From Miscanthus floridulus (taxonomy: Eukaryota; Streptophyta; Magnoliopsida; Poales; Poaceae): a stretch of DNA of 64,000 bases. The notes beneath the pieces are model-generated. The model was given only the letters and a program-made list of their open reading frames with translations, made no database searches and was not told the DNA's origin. Below, piece by piece: positions 20,931 through 31,743 of this stretch. The first letter of the stretch is position 1, and each line of letters starts with the position of its first letter. The translations under genes were made by a program, and so were the position numbers. The DNA lies in NCBI RefSeq assembly GCF_019320115.1, contig NC_089591.1, forward strand, positions 64,100,111-64,164,110, written 5' to 3'.

Positions 20931-23704
20931 CGCGCGCCTTTTGCCGTCGTGACGCCAAGGCAACACAGGCATTCCCCGAGCCAGCCGGGAGACGGGCTTT
21001 GCGCCTGTGCGGCGGAGGACGAGTCCAGCAGCACGTTCGCTTGTTGGTTTCAGCCAGCCCAAACCAGGTAGCCAACAGTGTTTTCCTCTCACAACAAACC
21101 AACACCAGCTAGCCCAAACCAGCCTAGAAACCAACCAGCGAACAGGCCGCAGAGTCCCGTGACTGCACAGGGGAGGGGAAGATCGCCGGGACGAATCGGT
21201 GACCGGTGGGAGGTGACAGATGAGATGAAAATCATGTTGAGCAACAGTGCTGTGGATGTTCCGCTGGACTTATACGATCGTGAATTATAAGCTAAAACAG
21301 TATTTTCCTTTACATCAAATTAACCAGTAATAAATAATCTATGATCATTTACGATGAAACGAACAGTGCTGATGGTCCTTCGCGTGCAGGGGAGATTGGG
21401 AGAACGAGAGGACCGGATGGTGCCAGCTCCACCATTTGTACAGGTGCAGCAACATTTGCGCTCCATGTAGGCGTGGACGCGCGCCATGCTGCCCGCGCGC
21501 GCTCTGCCGGTCTGCGTCTCTGCCCATGCCCTCCCCTCTGGGCTCCCGGCCCTCCCGCCCCGGGAGAGGTGGGGGTCCCTCGCTTCTGCCGCTGATGAGG
21601 ACGCGTCGGCTGCGCCCGCGCATCACGAGGCGCGCGTCAGAACGTGGGCAGATGGATCGTGAGTTTTCAAAGAACTTTCGCATGAAGGGTCGTTTTGGAA
21701 AGGTGCAGTGATGTTTTTTTTTCCCTCCTGACAGTGTAGAAAGTTTTATACACGCGCCCCAGTGGGTCTTGGGAGTACTCCTACGTTCACTGATCACTGC
21801 AGAGTGGCTACGACACTCCGTGGTTTTAAACTGGCGATAAGTATGGCCTTGTTTAGTTCTAAAAAGTGCTATAGTAGTTATCACATCGAAATTTGTGATA
21901 CTTGCATGTAGCATTAAATATAGACGAAAAAAATTAATTGCACAGTTTGGTTAGAAATCACGAGACGAACGTTTTGAGCCTAATTAGTCCATGATGAAAT
22001 ACTAATTGCCAAATAAAAACGAAAGTGCTACGGTAGCCAAATTCCTAAATTTCGTCAAACTAAATAAGGCCTACGAGATCTTGGTAGGTTGAGTGATTTG
22101 GAGCCCTAAAATGCAGGTCTTGGCCACGTTTAGATTGAAAGTTTTTTCAACTTGATGAATAGTATCACTTTCGTTTTATTTGATAAATATTGTCCAATCG
22201 TGGATCAACTAGGCTCAAAAGATTCATCTCGTGATTTCCAACTAAACTGTGTAATTAGTTATTTTTTTATCTACATTTAATACTCCATGTAAGCGGCTAA
22301 AAATTGATGTGATGGAGAGAGAGTGAAAAAACTTGAAATTTTGAAGGAAACTAAAGAAGGCCTTGCTGCTGTGAACTTTTTTAAAGCGCTGCTACCTTGA
22401 TGTACAAGTTGTAGTACAATGCACTGCGGAGAGGAGGACGAACATGTTGTCTTGTTAGAGATGAAAGCAAGCCCCCATTACTCTAGCCCCTGCCCGGTGA
22501 ATCGTTGGGATCAGCGACGCCGACCCAGAGGAGCAGTGGGGCGCTTTAAAAGAATTCAAGAATCAAGAATTAAGAGTCGGTCGGCGCTCGGCTCGACTCC
22601 TCGCTCCTCGGCTCAAGTAAAGACAGCAGCGATCAGGGCAAGCCGGGCAGGCAGCTTTAGCTCACACACCCCACAGCCTGGTGACCTCCAGAGTGTCATG
22701 CAGAGGAGGTGCAGTGCAGATGCAAATGCAATGCACGCAGCACGCGCCAGGCAAAGCCCAGCGACTCAGCGAGCGAGGAAGGAGTGAGGGGTTTGCAACA
22801 CCGGGACGGGAGGGAAAGGTACGACTATGGAGCAAGAGGGGTGGCATGGCAGCTTAAACAAATGCTGCTGCTACCCAAGACTCGCCATCACCCTTTGCTT
22901 AAAGAAAAGGAGCTGTCAGCCTCATGATCGGATAGCACGTTCTCATGCAGTTTGTTTACTCTCACGGAGGAGCCTATTAACAAAAATATATAGAGAGTAT
23001 TTTTTGCGTCGGCAGACAGGGGGGGGGGGGGGGGGGGGGGGCGGGACGAAACTTTCGAACCTAATTATTCTATAATTAGACACTAATTACCAAATAGGCG
23101 CTACAGTAGCCAAACCCATCACACCTGTAACATGGAGCCTTTAGCGTTTTTTTTCAAATCCTAGATTTGTTTGCAAGCTTCAAGAGAAAACAACAGCCAG
23201 CAGCAGCTTCTGCTGAAACTGACGCTAGACTGGTGGTGCCAGCAGGGAGAGCGAGTGGGAGTTCTTTAAGCCGCGAGACCGGGCCAATCAGAGCGCAGGA
23301 GATCACGAACGCATGCAGGCCAGGGGGAGGGGACACGGGCCATGTGAGCGAGGGAGGTCAAGCCCACGAGATAATCATCGGAAATAAAGGCGCGGCTGTA
23401 CTGTAACCTGCCGATGCCCCCAATTAATCGCGAACAGGGCGCGGTACAGCGCAAGTGCGAAGTATTTATGGGCCAAGGGACAGCGGTTGGACCACACGGC
23501 CAGTGCCCAGTGTGGGGATGGCCGCCGGCCGCGCGCCCGCCACTCGATCGCGGGTGTTCCGGTTGCCGCCCCGCCGTCCCGCGGTAGTCCCGGAGATCGG
23601 GCGGGCCCCTAGATTTGTACGCAGACGCTACACAGCACACAGCTGAGCCAGAGCCGGTAGGGCCAGGACTCGTGTCGGGAGCCGTGTGTGAAACAGATTA
23701 GGGC
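20798..23704 (+). repeat. Tandem duplication, copy 2 (2.91 kb)
   Basis: Direct repeat of 17773-20560, ending AAACAGATTAGGGC. The flank then diverges into unique sequence (AAAGAACAAAGAGG). The copy ends about 1.1 kb before the glycosyltransferase start, so the duplication lies in that gene's distal upstream region. Differences from copy 1 are described there. Confidence 0.9.
22123..22362. mobile_element. MITE present only in duplication copy 2, with its empty site in copy 1
   Basis: Copy 1 reads GCAGGTCTTGCTGCTG. Copy 2 has the same sequence split by 240 bp with ends GCCACGTTTAG and CTAAAGAAGGCC. The smallest consistent target duplication is TTG. It is related to the MITE at 20557-20798. Confidence 0.8.
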
Positions 23705-24841
23705 AAAGAACAAAGAGGGGTTTCCATTTGCGAGGGTGACAAGCATTTGACTGTGGCTCACCAGTAATGGCCATGTTTTTATCTAAACAGGCAGTGGCGT
23801 GTAGTAAGGTGTGATATGGACGACACGGCAGGCGCAAATCTGTGTCTGGGCAGAAGCAGTGTGTGATAACCAGAATACCAGATGCAAAGCAAATTGCTGT
23901 GTTTGGCAAGTGGATAGCAGGTAGCAGCGTTGGTCTCAATGGAGTGCAGGTAGGTTGCTCTCTTTTCTTTTTTTCAGGACAGATGTAACAGTTCAACCAA
24001 CAACAATAGTTGAAGAGTAAATTTCCGCCATGGTATATCACAGAAAATCATCAGACAGCGAAAAAGAAGTTTTTCCAAAGCCTGTGAATGAAAAAGAAGG
24101 AAGCCGGGAGTCGCTATACACAGACCATTCCTATGTATGTGTCTCGACAAAACCATGCAATTTCCAGCTGCTTGACCGATGTCCTCAACTGCCACTTGCA
24201 AACTTCTTGCATATGAAGCATGCACTGTTTTGAATTTATACACACTAGTAAAGCTAATACGCATAAAAATAATATGAAGGACAGATAGAGGCAAAACCAC
24301 CAACTCCAGCTTGTCTAGAATTCATGTTGTCCTCCACTTGAAATAGAAAAGACTTGTAGCGCCTAGCAATCTTGTCTAGAAGACTTTCAGACCATATACG
24401 TACTCCGTTTACAGGTCAGAACAAAATAGAATCGTCGTTTCGTCATGCTATATTTTCACTATTTAGCCTAGTATGGAAATTGGACAGAGAACAGAATGGC
24501 CAGGGAACCCCTAATGTTCCATACCTCAGACACAGATGTTTGGCAATTGCCAATACAATTGGCATACTTTATATTCTCCGTTTCTTTCACAGAAACAGAA
24601 AGCTCACCCTATCAGTGCGGCATGGTGCGCCGGCAGCGCGGCATGAGCGCTGACTGCACCGCAGGACTGCAGCCTGGCTGCGAGGCTGCACTGCATATAT
24701 CGCACGCCGCCACGGCCACGCCGCTGTATTCAGCGGTTCAGCCATCCTCCCGCTGCACTGGGAGCCACACGTGGGATCACCGGCAGTCGAGTGCACAGTG
24801 GTTGGAAACAGAAGCCGCTCCCTCTCGCTCCCTACTACCCT
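23705..24841 (+). other. Upstream region of the glycosyltransferase gene
   Basis: About 1.1 kb of unique, moderately AT-rich DNA between the tandem duplication and the glycosyltransferase start. No other gene is supported. Candidate promoter elements at its right end are CATATAT at 24694-24700 (about 145 bp before the start codon) and a CACGTG G-box core at 24768-24773. Which of them works is an inference from position only. Confidence 0.5.
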
Positions 24842-26230
24842 ATGGAGTCAGTTGCCGTCGTGGCCGTCCCGTTCCCGGCGCAGGGCCACCTGAACCAGCT
24901 GCTGCACCTGTCGCTGCAGCTCGCCGCGCGCGGGCTGCCCGTGCACTACGCGGCGCCCGCGGAGCACGTACGCCAGGCCCGCGCGCGCGTGCACGGCTGG
25001 GGCGACGACGCCCTCCGCCGCATCGACTTCCACGAGCTCGCCATCTCCGAGTACGCCTCTCCGCCGCCCGACCCCGCCGCGGCCTCGCCCTACCCTTCCC
25101 ACCTCATGCCCCTGTGGGAGGCGTTCATCGCCGACGCGCCCGCCGCGCTCGCGGCGCTCCTCCGCGGGCTCTCCGCGTCCCACCGCCGCGTCGCCGTCAT
25201 GTACGACGTCATCAACGCCTTCGCCGCCGAGGAGGCCGCCCGGCTGCCCAACGGCGAGGGGTTTGCGTTCCACTGCACCGCCGCGTCGTCCATCGCCTGG
25301 CACATGGACGGCGGGGCCCAGCTCCTGCGCGACGTGCACGGCCTCGAAGACCTCTCCGTCCACGCCTACGTGACGGAGGAGTTCCTCGAGTTCATCGGCA
25401 AGCGCGCAAGGTCCGCGCAGACGATCCCTTCCAGCGCCGGCGTCGTCATGAACACGTCCCGCGCGCTCGAGGGTGAGTTCATCGACTTTGTCACCCAGCA
25501 GCTGGCCGCCGCCGGCGGCAAGAAGGTCTTCTCTATCGGCCCGTTAAACCCGATGCTCGGCCCGAGCGTGGACGAGCTTGGCGAGACGCGGCACGAGTGC
25601 CTCGGTTGGCTCGACAAGCAGCCGGCTGCGTCCGTACTCTACGTTTCGTTCGGCTCGATGTCCTCTCTGCGCGGCGAGCAGATCCAGGAGCTTGCCGCGG
25701 CGCTACGCGGCAGCAACCAGCGTTTCATCTGGGTGCTGCGCGACGCCGACCGCGGCGACATATACTCCGAGTCCGGAGAGAGCCGGCACGCCAAGTTCCT
25801 GTCCGAGTTCACCAAGGAGACCGAGGGGACGGGGTTGGTGATCACCGGGTGGGCGCCGCAGCTGGAGATACTGGCGCACGGCGCCACGGCGGCGTTCCTG
25901 AGCCACTGCGGATGGAACTCGACCATGGAGAGCATGAGCCACGGGAAGCCCATCCTGGCGTGGCCCATGCACTCCGACCAACCGTGGGACGCCGAGCTTG
26001 TGTGCAAGTACCTCAAGGCAGGCTTCCTGGTGAGGCCATGCGAGAAGCACGCCGAGGTGATACCGGCGGCAGCCATACAGGCGGTGATCGAGAGGTTGAT
26101 GGTCTCTGACGATGGGTTGCCCGTGCGGCAGCGGGCAACGGCGATCGGCGAGGCCGTCCGTGCGTCCGCGGCTGATGGCGGGTCATCCCGCAAGGATCTC
26201 GAAAACTTCATCGCTCACATCATAAGGTGA
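24842..26230 (+). CDS. UDP-glycosyltransferase, cis-zeatin O-glucosyltransferase-like (UGT93 type)
   Basis: Intact, intronless, 462 residues, a normal length for plant family-1 glycosyltransferases. These soluble enzymes move glucose or xylose from a UDP-sugar to small acceptors. The closest group by motif is the zeatin O-glucosyltransferases, which reversibly store cytokinin. Catalytic His16 is in [10 protein letters not shown] (10-19) and the partner Asp is D122 in MYDV. The UDP-sugar-binding PSPG box runs from W337 to Q380 (44 residues) with HCGWNS at 355-360, and ends in Gln, which usually favours UDP-glucose. [16 protein letters not shown] and the [24 protein letters not shown] tail are typical of cis-zeatin enzymes. 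An in-frame Met at 24791 would add 17 residues unlike the family, so the start at 24842 ([12 protein letters not shown]) was chosen. Very high GC at third positions is usual in grasses. Substrate is inferred. Confidence 0.93.
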   Translation: MESVAVVAVPFPAQGHLNQLLHLSLQLAARGLPVHYAAPAEHVRQARARVHGWGDDALRRIDFHELAISEYASPPPDPAAASPYPSHLMPLWEAFIADAPAALAALLRGLSASHRRVAVMYDVINAFAAEEAARLPNGEGFAFHCTAASSIAWHMDGGAQLLRDVHGLEDLSVHAYVTEEFLEFIGKRARSAQTIPSSAGVVMNTSRALEGEFIDFVTQQLAAAGGKKVFSIGPLNPMLGPSVDELGETRHECLGWLDKQPAASVLYVSFGSMSSLRGEQIQELAAALRGSNQRFIWVLRDADRGDIYSESGESRHAKFLSEFTKETEGTGLVITGWAPQLEILAHGATAAFLSHCGWNSTMESMSHGKPILAWPMHSDQPWDAELVCKYLKAGFLVRPCEKHAEVIPAAAIQAVIERLMVSDDGLPVRQRATAIGEAVRASAADGGSSRKDLENFIAHIIR

Positions 26231-26590
26231 TCTAAGAAGGCAGGATTGGAAAACGACTCAAGTGTTTGTTCCCGTTTGTGTTTTATTTTCTTCATTCAAA
26301 AGGAGAGTGATTTCTAGTTTATATACAATTATTAAAAGGGGTAGCGAGAAAGCTGGTTGTACTGAACAAATTTGAATTCCCGATATCAAACAAGCAAATA
26401 CTAGTACACCACTACTCCTACCTGAAAGCGCTCGAGTGCTGACAGGTGCAGCTGCGTGCAAGACAAACTGTCCATCAAGCATGGAAATGTTCGAATTTGA
26501 GTTTGTCTGGCCTATAAGACATTGAAAATACTATGGACTGTTTTGATGGTGTGAGAAAAAAATATTGTTCGTTGAATGATAAGTTAGTTA

Positions 26591-26745
26591 TGGCCTCGTT
26601 TGCTGGTCTAAAACTTGGCTGAAAAATACTGTTCCGACTAATTTGTTGCGAGAGAAAAACACTATTCGACTGATTTGATGAACAGTAACATGAGAGGGAA
26701 TTCAGCCGGCTGGCTGGTCTGGTTCATACCAGCGAACGCAGCCAT
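26591..26745. mobile_element. hAT-like MITE downstream of the glycosyltransferase
   Basis: Ends TATGGCCTCGTTTGCTGGT (from 26589) and ACCAGCGAACGCAGCCATA are imperfect inverted repeats (16 of 19). The inside has GAAAAATACTGTTCCGACTA. The 26231-26588 stretch before it is the 3' flank of the gene, with no further coding region. Confidence 0.65.
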
Positions 26746-26978
26746 AGGAGACTTTTGTCTGACAGTGAACTGAAAAGGGTTCAATCGTCAACGTCAGCAA
26801 CAGGCAAGAGTCCAATAGGAGACGTCTGACAGTGACGACCCTGAATAAAGAAGGGACTTTTGTCTAGACGAAAGTCTGTAATTCATTGTTTTAAAGATTT
26901 TGTGGGTCCATTTGAAATGTAAGAATTTCACAACCAATAAAAGTTGCTTCTGCCGTGTATAACAAGCTTTATCATTTA

Positions 26979-27210
26979 GGGCCTGTTTAGAATGCAAAAA
27001 TTTTTGCGCAGTAATCGTCATATCGAATCTTGCGGCACATGCATGGAGTATTAAATATAGACGAAAAAAAACTAATTACATAGTTGGTCGAAAAATCACG
27101 AGACGAAACTTTTAAACCTAATTAGTCCTATAATTAGACATTAATTACTAAATACAAACGAAATGCTACAGTGAGCCAAAATCTAAAAAATTTTGGATCT
27201 CAACGGGGCC
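26979..27210. mobile_element. Tourist/Harbinger-like MITE with TTA target duplication
   Basis: 232 bp. It starts GGGCCTGTTTAGAATGC and ends GGATCTCAACGGGGCC. TTA flanks both sides (26976-26978, 27211-27213), the PIF/Harbinger signature. The inside has ATGCATGGAGTATTAAATAT and GAGACGAAAC blocks shared with the MITEs at 18823 and 19792. Confidence 0.85.
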
Positions 27211-27236
27211 TTAGTGATAGATGTACTCTGTTGTTG

Positions 27237-27400
27237 TCATGGTTTTGTTTTTAGTAGTTGGATTCTCCCGACAAGTATAGAAAACGCTTCTTTTGGACCG
27301 GCCATCAAGAATCAACTGGCCAAAGGACTTGTACTCTAGATCAAGTGATATGGGGGGCTTGGTTTTATTGATCTAGACAAATTCGCTAGAGTCATGCACT
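27237..27400 (+). pseudogene. LINE reverse-transcriptase relic
   Basis: Frames together give YRKRFFWTGHQESTG and then a GG..GLVLLI/DLDKFAR-like block, the C-terminal RT region of plant LINEs (compare WWNE..LGFQDLRIFN at 14638-14840). It is a short fragment with no open frame. DNA from 27401 to 27650 is AT-rich with nothing recognisable. Confidence 0.5.
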
Positions 27401-27650
27401 TCGGCATCTTCAAGAGTTCTCCTAACATAATTTCTCTAGAACCTTCTTGGCAAAGAAAAAGAAAACCTCTAAATCATAGGGTGCATTCTAACAAAAAAAT
27501 CTTCTTTAAATACTTATCTTCTCCAACAGTTTCCCTATCTCAAATAACATATAGGGTACGCTATATGAAATCTCAAATTTGAAGGAGGAAAATGTTATTT
27601 CGTTTAGGATACCACTAAATATAGGAGGTTACATAGGGGGGAATTGTTAG

Positions 27651-28969
27651 TGTCGGTGTTTTGGACTAGGGGGGTCCTCAATCAACTAGGTAAATTTATA
27701 CTACGTGTTTCCGATCCCGGATGGTGATGCAAAGAGACACAAGGCGTATATTGGTTCAGGCAATTGGTGCCCTACATCCAATCTGAGAGATCGATCTTGT
27801 ATTTCTTGCACCGAAGTGCTTGTAGTAGGGGGTTACAAGCCGGGTAAGAGAGGGAGCTAGTCCCAGATCTCGGCGTAGAGTGATGCGGGCTGCTTGAGAC
27901 GTTGCTCTCAGGCGGCGGGGGAGTATGCGTGTTACAGGGTGTTGTTTTTGTGTGTGCGTGTGTTCTTCCCTTTAGAAATGGCCCAAGTCCTTTCCTTTTA
28001 TAGTTGAAGGGAGGACAAGGGTAGTACGTGTGCTAACTATACAACGTCGTGCGAACGGAGGCGGCGTGTTTGAGTCCTGTAGCCTATTCCTGTGGCGGCG
28101 TGGTCATCGAAGTGGTCCGTCCTTGAAGCGCTGGGGCGACGTGCTGGTCACATCCAGATCCTGTGCGTCATGGGAGCTCCAGGGCTGCCTCGAAGCGGGT
28201 GCGGCGGTCAGCGTGCGGGTCGCTGTGGGTCGACTACGCGCGAGGCCGAGGCTCGGTTGGTGGCGAGGCCGAAACCGTGGTGGGGGTCTCGGCAGACGTG
28301 AATCTTGAGATGGCCGAGGCCCTGATGTAGAGTGCCGAGGCTCGGAGGGAGAGGTCGATCTGGTACGCTGGTTCGGAGGCGATGATGACCTAGGCCAGAC
28401 TTCCCATGCCGTGTTGTCTTCGGGGCGTGTGTTACGGGGCACAGCGTAGCGCCGGCCCTGATCATGGGTACAGCGCCAGAACATAGTGGCCGGTAATCCC
28501 CGCCGTGCCTTGTCTTAGCCTGTATGGCGTTGATGCGACTTCTTGTCCCATCGGCCACTCCATGGTGTCGAGTCGTCGTCCGGCTGAGATTGCGGAAGTG
28601 GTTGACGCATTAATAGGACGTGACATGCTGTCGGGGAGACTGGTCGAGGCAGGAGCGACGGGTTATTGACAAGCCAGCCTCGAGCAATACGGAGAATAGC
28701 TGTCTCATTCGAGGCTGTACGCATGGGGCCTCGGGTAAGACAGAGATTGGCCTCCTTGCCGAGGCCTCCACGGAGAGGCCTCGCGCGAGGCGGAGATTTC
28801 GTTAGGGCGTCGAGACCTCCTGTGCGAGGACCTAAGGCGAGGCGGAGAGTCGGTGGGCTCGGACGGGGCCGGTGATGAACCCATGGCTTACCTTCTGGCT
28901 TCGTTGTTGATGGGTTTTAAGTGACTCTTTTGGTGTATGCTCGGGTACCCCATTTTACGGTACCCGACA
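27651..28969 (-). repeat. 3' LTR of Tat-B
   Basis: Read on the minus strand it opens TGTCGGGTACCGTAAAATGG (28969) and closes CAAAACACCGACA (27651), 1319 bp. It matches the Tat-A LTRs, including the ACTATAAAAGGAAAGG promoter block (about 27990-28005). The outer flank GTTAG (27646-27650) is the candidate target copy. The 5' LTR lies beyond base 64000. Confidence 0.9.
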
Positions 28970-30296
28970 GTGGCCCCCGAGCCTTAGGGGGAGTGCGAGC
29001 ACTCTTCCTGAGGGTTTGTTGAGACTTGGCTTACAGCCACTCCTGTAGGAATTGTGTTTTGTTTCTTGAGGTTTCGGTGGGTGCGCGCGAGCGCACCCGT
29101 CGGGTGTAGCCCTCGAGGCCCTGAAGGAGTGGATTTACTCCTCCAGGGGCTTTTTTCGTGTTTTGAGTGAGGAGTTTTTATCGTATTTGCCGAGCCCACA
29201 AGTGCGAGTTCGGGTCAGTGGGGTTTTGACAAGGTCGCAGGGAGAGCCCCCGAGCCTCTGCGCGAAGCAAGAGGGCGATCAGGGGTACCCCTGACTTTTT
29301 GTGCGACCCTCATGTTTCCTTTTTGCTCGGAAGGAGGGGTGGAATGTGCCAGGCTACCCTCGGTGGGCAGGAGCGGTGGCACTTCCGATGAGCTGTTATC
29401 GGGTAAGTCCGAGTGGAGGCCCGTACCCCGTTCGCTAGGGGACGGCTAGTGGTCTAGAGACGTGCTCCAAGAGTACTGGTGGGTTTCTCTAGTGGGTGCC
29501 TGAGGCCGTTTGCTGGGCCCCAGTGGCCCGGTGCCTCCCTAGGGTGGGATCCCATTCGGAGACCTCCCTGCCGGTCTCGGACACGACTTAGGACATCCCG
29601 AGCGATTGTTTGCTCAGGCCTTGGCCATACGTGGGCTCGCCCATAATCGTCCCTGACTTTGTTGCCTTGGGGCGGCTGTCGAAACTCTAGGGGGCCCAGC
29701 CTTCGAACCCCTGGACCGTAACGGGCTCGATGCCCTTTATCGTATTTGTAACGAAACTTCTAGCGCGGGCTTAGGTCGTTTGTTTTTGTCTTGGGTGTAG
29801 GAGGAGCCCCTGAGCCTCCACCCGGAGCGAGAGGGCGGTCAGGGGTCCCCCTGGCTTTTTTTGTTCGACCCTCACATATCTTTTTGTTTGGACGAGGGGT
29901 TGTTTGCTGAGCCTATTCGGGTGCGAGCCTAGGCCGTTGGGTCTCAGCAAGGTTGCAGGAAGAGCCCCCTAGCCTCTGCACGGAGCGAGAGGGCCATCGG
30001 GAGTTCCCCTGGCTTTTTGTACGCCCCTCGCGCATGAGGGTTTGTTTGCCGAGGCCCCCTTGGGTGTGAGCCTAGGTCGCGGGGTCTCAGCATATATACA
30101 GGAAGGGCTCCCTAGCCTCTGCACGGAGCGAGAGGGCCGTTAGGAGCTCCCCTAGCTTTTTGTACGACCCTCGCGCTTCCTTTTCGCTTGAAAGGAGGGG
30201 TTGTTTTGCCGAGCCCCCTCGAGTGCGAGTCAGGGTCGCTAGGTCTCGGCAAGGTTGCAGGAAGAGCCCCTTAGCCTCTACATGGAGTAAGAGGTC
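28970..30296 (-). repeat. Tat-B 3' untranslated region with about 145-158-bp tandem repeats
   Basis: Continues from the Tat-B LTR and matches, inverted, the region before the Tat-A 3' LTR. From about 29800 rightward, blocks of the form AGAGCCCC(T/C)(A/G)GCCTC..GAGAGGG..CCCCTGGCTTTTTGT recur at about 29807, 29960, 30104 and 30262. Tat-A is inserted in the last one. No coding region. Confidence 0.85.
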
Positions 30297-31607
30297 TGTC
30301 GAGTACCATAAAATGGGGTACCCTAAGCGTACACCAAAAAGGTCACTTAAATCCCATCAACAAAAAAGCTAGAAGGTAAGTCATGGGCTCATCACCAGCC
30401 TCATCCGAGCTCACCGACTCTCCGCCTCACTCGAGGCCTCGCACGGGAGGTCTTGGCACCCTAACGCAATCTCCACCTCACGTGAGGCCTCTCACGGGAG
30501 GCCTCGGCAAGGAGCCCAATCTCTGACTCGCCTGAGGCCCCGTGCGTACAGCCTCGGATGAGACTGCTATCCTCCGTATCGCTCGAGGCTGGCCTAACAA
30601 CAACCCGTCGCTCCCACCTCGACCGGTCTTCCCGACAGCATGTCACATCCTATTAATGCGTCACCTACTCCCGCAATCTCAGCCGGACGGCTGGCTCGAT
30701 ACCATGGAGTGGTCCGACGGGACAAGGAGTCGCATCAACACCATACCGGCTGAGACAGGGCGCGGCGAGGATTACTGGTCATTGTATTCTAGCGCTGTGC
30801 CCATGATCAACTGCCCACACTGTGCCCCGCAATCCCTGCCTCAAAGACAACGCGGCATGGGAAGTCTGGCCCGGGTCATCATCGCCTCTGAACCAGCGTA
30901 CCAGAATGACCGCTCCCTCCGAGCCTCGGCACCCTACGACAGGGCCTCGGCCATCTTGAGATTCACATCTGCTGAGACCCCACCACTGATTCTGCCTTGC
31001 CACTAACTGAGCCTTGGCCTCGCACGCAGTCAATCCATAGCGACACACACGCTGACCAGCCGCACCCTGCTTCGAGGCAGTCCTGGAGCTCCCATGACGC
31101 ACAGGTTTGGATGTGACCAGCACGTCGCCCCAGCACTTCAAGGACGGACCACTCCGATGACCATGCCTGCCACAGGAATAGGCTACAGGGCTCGAACACG
31201 CCGCCTCTGTTCGCACGACTGTCGTATAGCTAGCACATGTACTACCCCAGTCCTCCCTTCAACTATAAAAGGAAAGGACTTGGGCCATTTCTAGAGGGGG
31301 GGACGGAGAACAACACCAGGTAACAGCGCACACTTCCCGACCGCCTGAGAGCAACTGTCTCAAGTAGCCCACATCACTCCCCACCGAGACCTAGGGATTA
31401 ACTCCCTCTCTCACCTAGCTTGTAACCCCCTACTACGAAGCACTTCGGTGCAAGGAATACAAGATCGATCTCTCAGACTAGACGTAGGGCACCGATTGCC
31501 TAAACCAGTATAAGCCTTGTGTCTCTTTGCATCACCATCCGAGATTAGGAACACGTAGCACAAATTCACTAGTTGGTTGAGGATCCCTCAGGTCCAAAAC
31601 ACCGACA
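30297..31607 (+). repeat. 5' LTR of Tat-A
   Basis: 1311 bp, TGTCGAGTACCATAAAATGG to CAAAACACCGACA. TATA box CTATAAAAGG at 31263-31272, ahead of the AACACCAGGTAAC leader. Confidence 0.92.
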
Positions 31608-31608
31608 G

Positions 31609-31627
31609 TTGGCGCGCCAGGTAGGGG
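31609..31627 (+). promoter_or_regulatory. Primer-binding site of Tat-A
   Basis: TTGGCGCGCCAGGTAGGGG begins two bases after the LTR end, the standard position for minus-strand priming. The tRNA was not assigned. Confidence 0.75.
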
Positions 31628-31743
31628 CCTCTACGTGTCAGCTTTGTCATCCTACCAAGTTCTGGATGGTAGACCCCAGTACGACCACTGCGTCTCGGCA
31701 CAGTGGTCTAGTTCGGGAACCTAGAGTTCATGTCTCTAGGGCA

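Noticed and set aside
24496..25476. 326-codon frame overlapping the glycosyltransferase
   Set aside because: Shadow frame caused by GC-rich third positions; Arg/Pro-rich translation.
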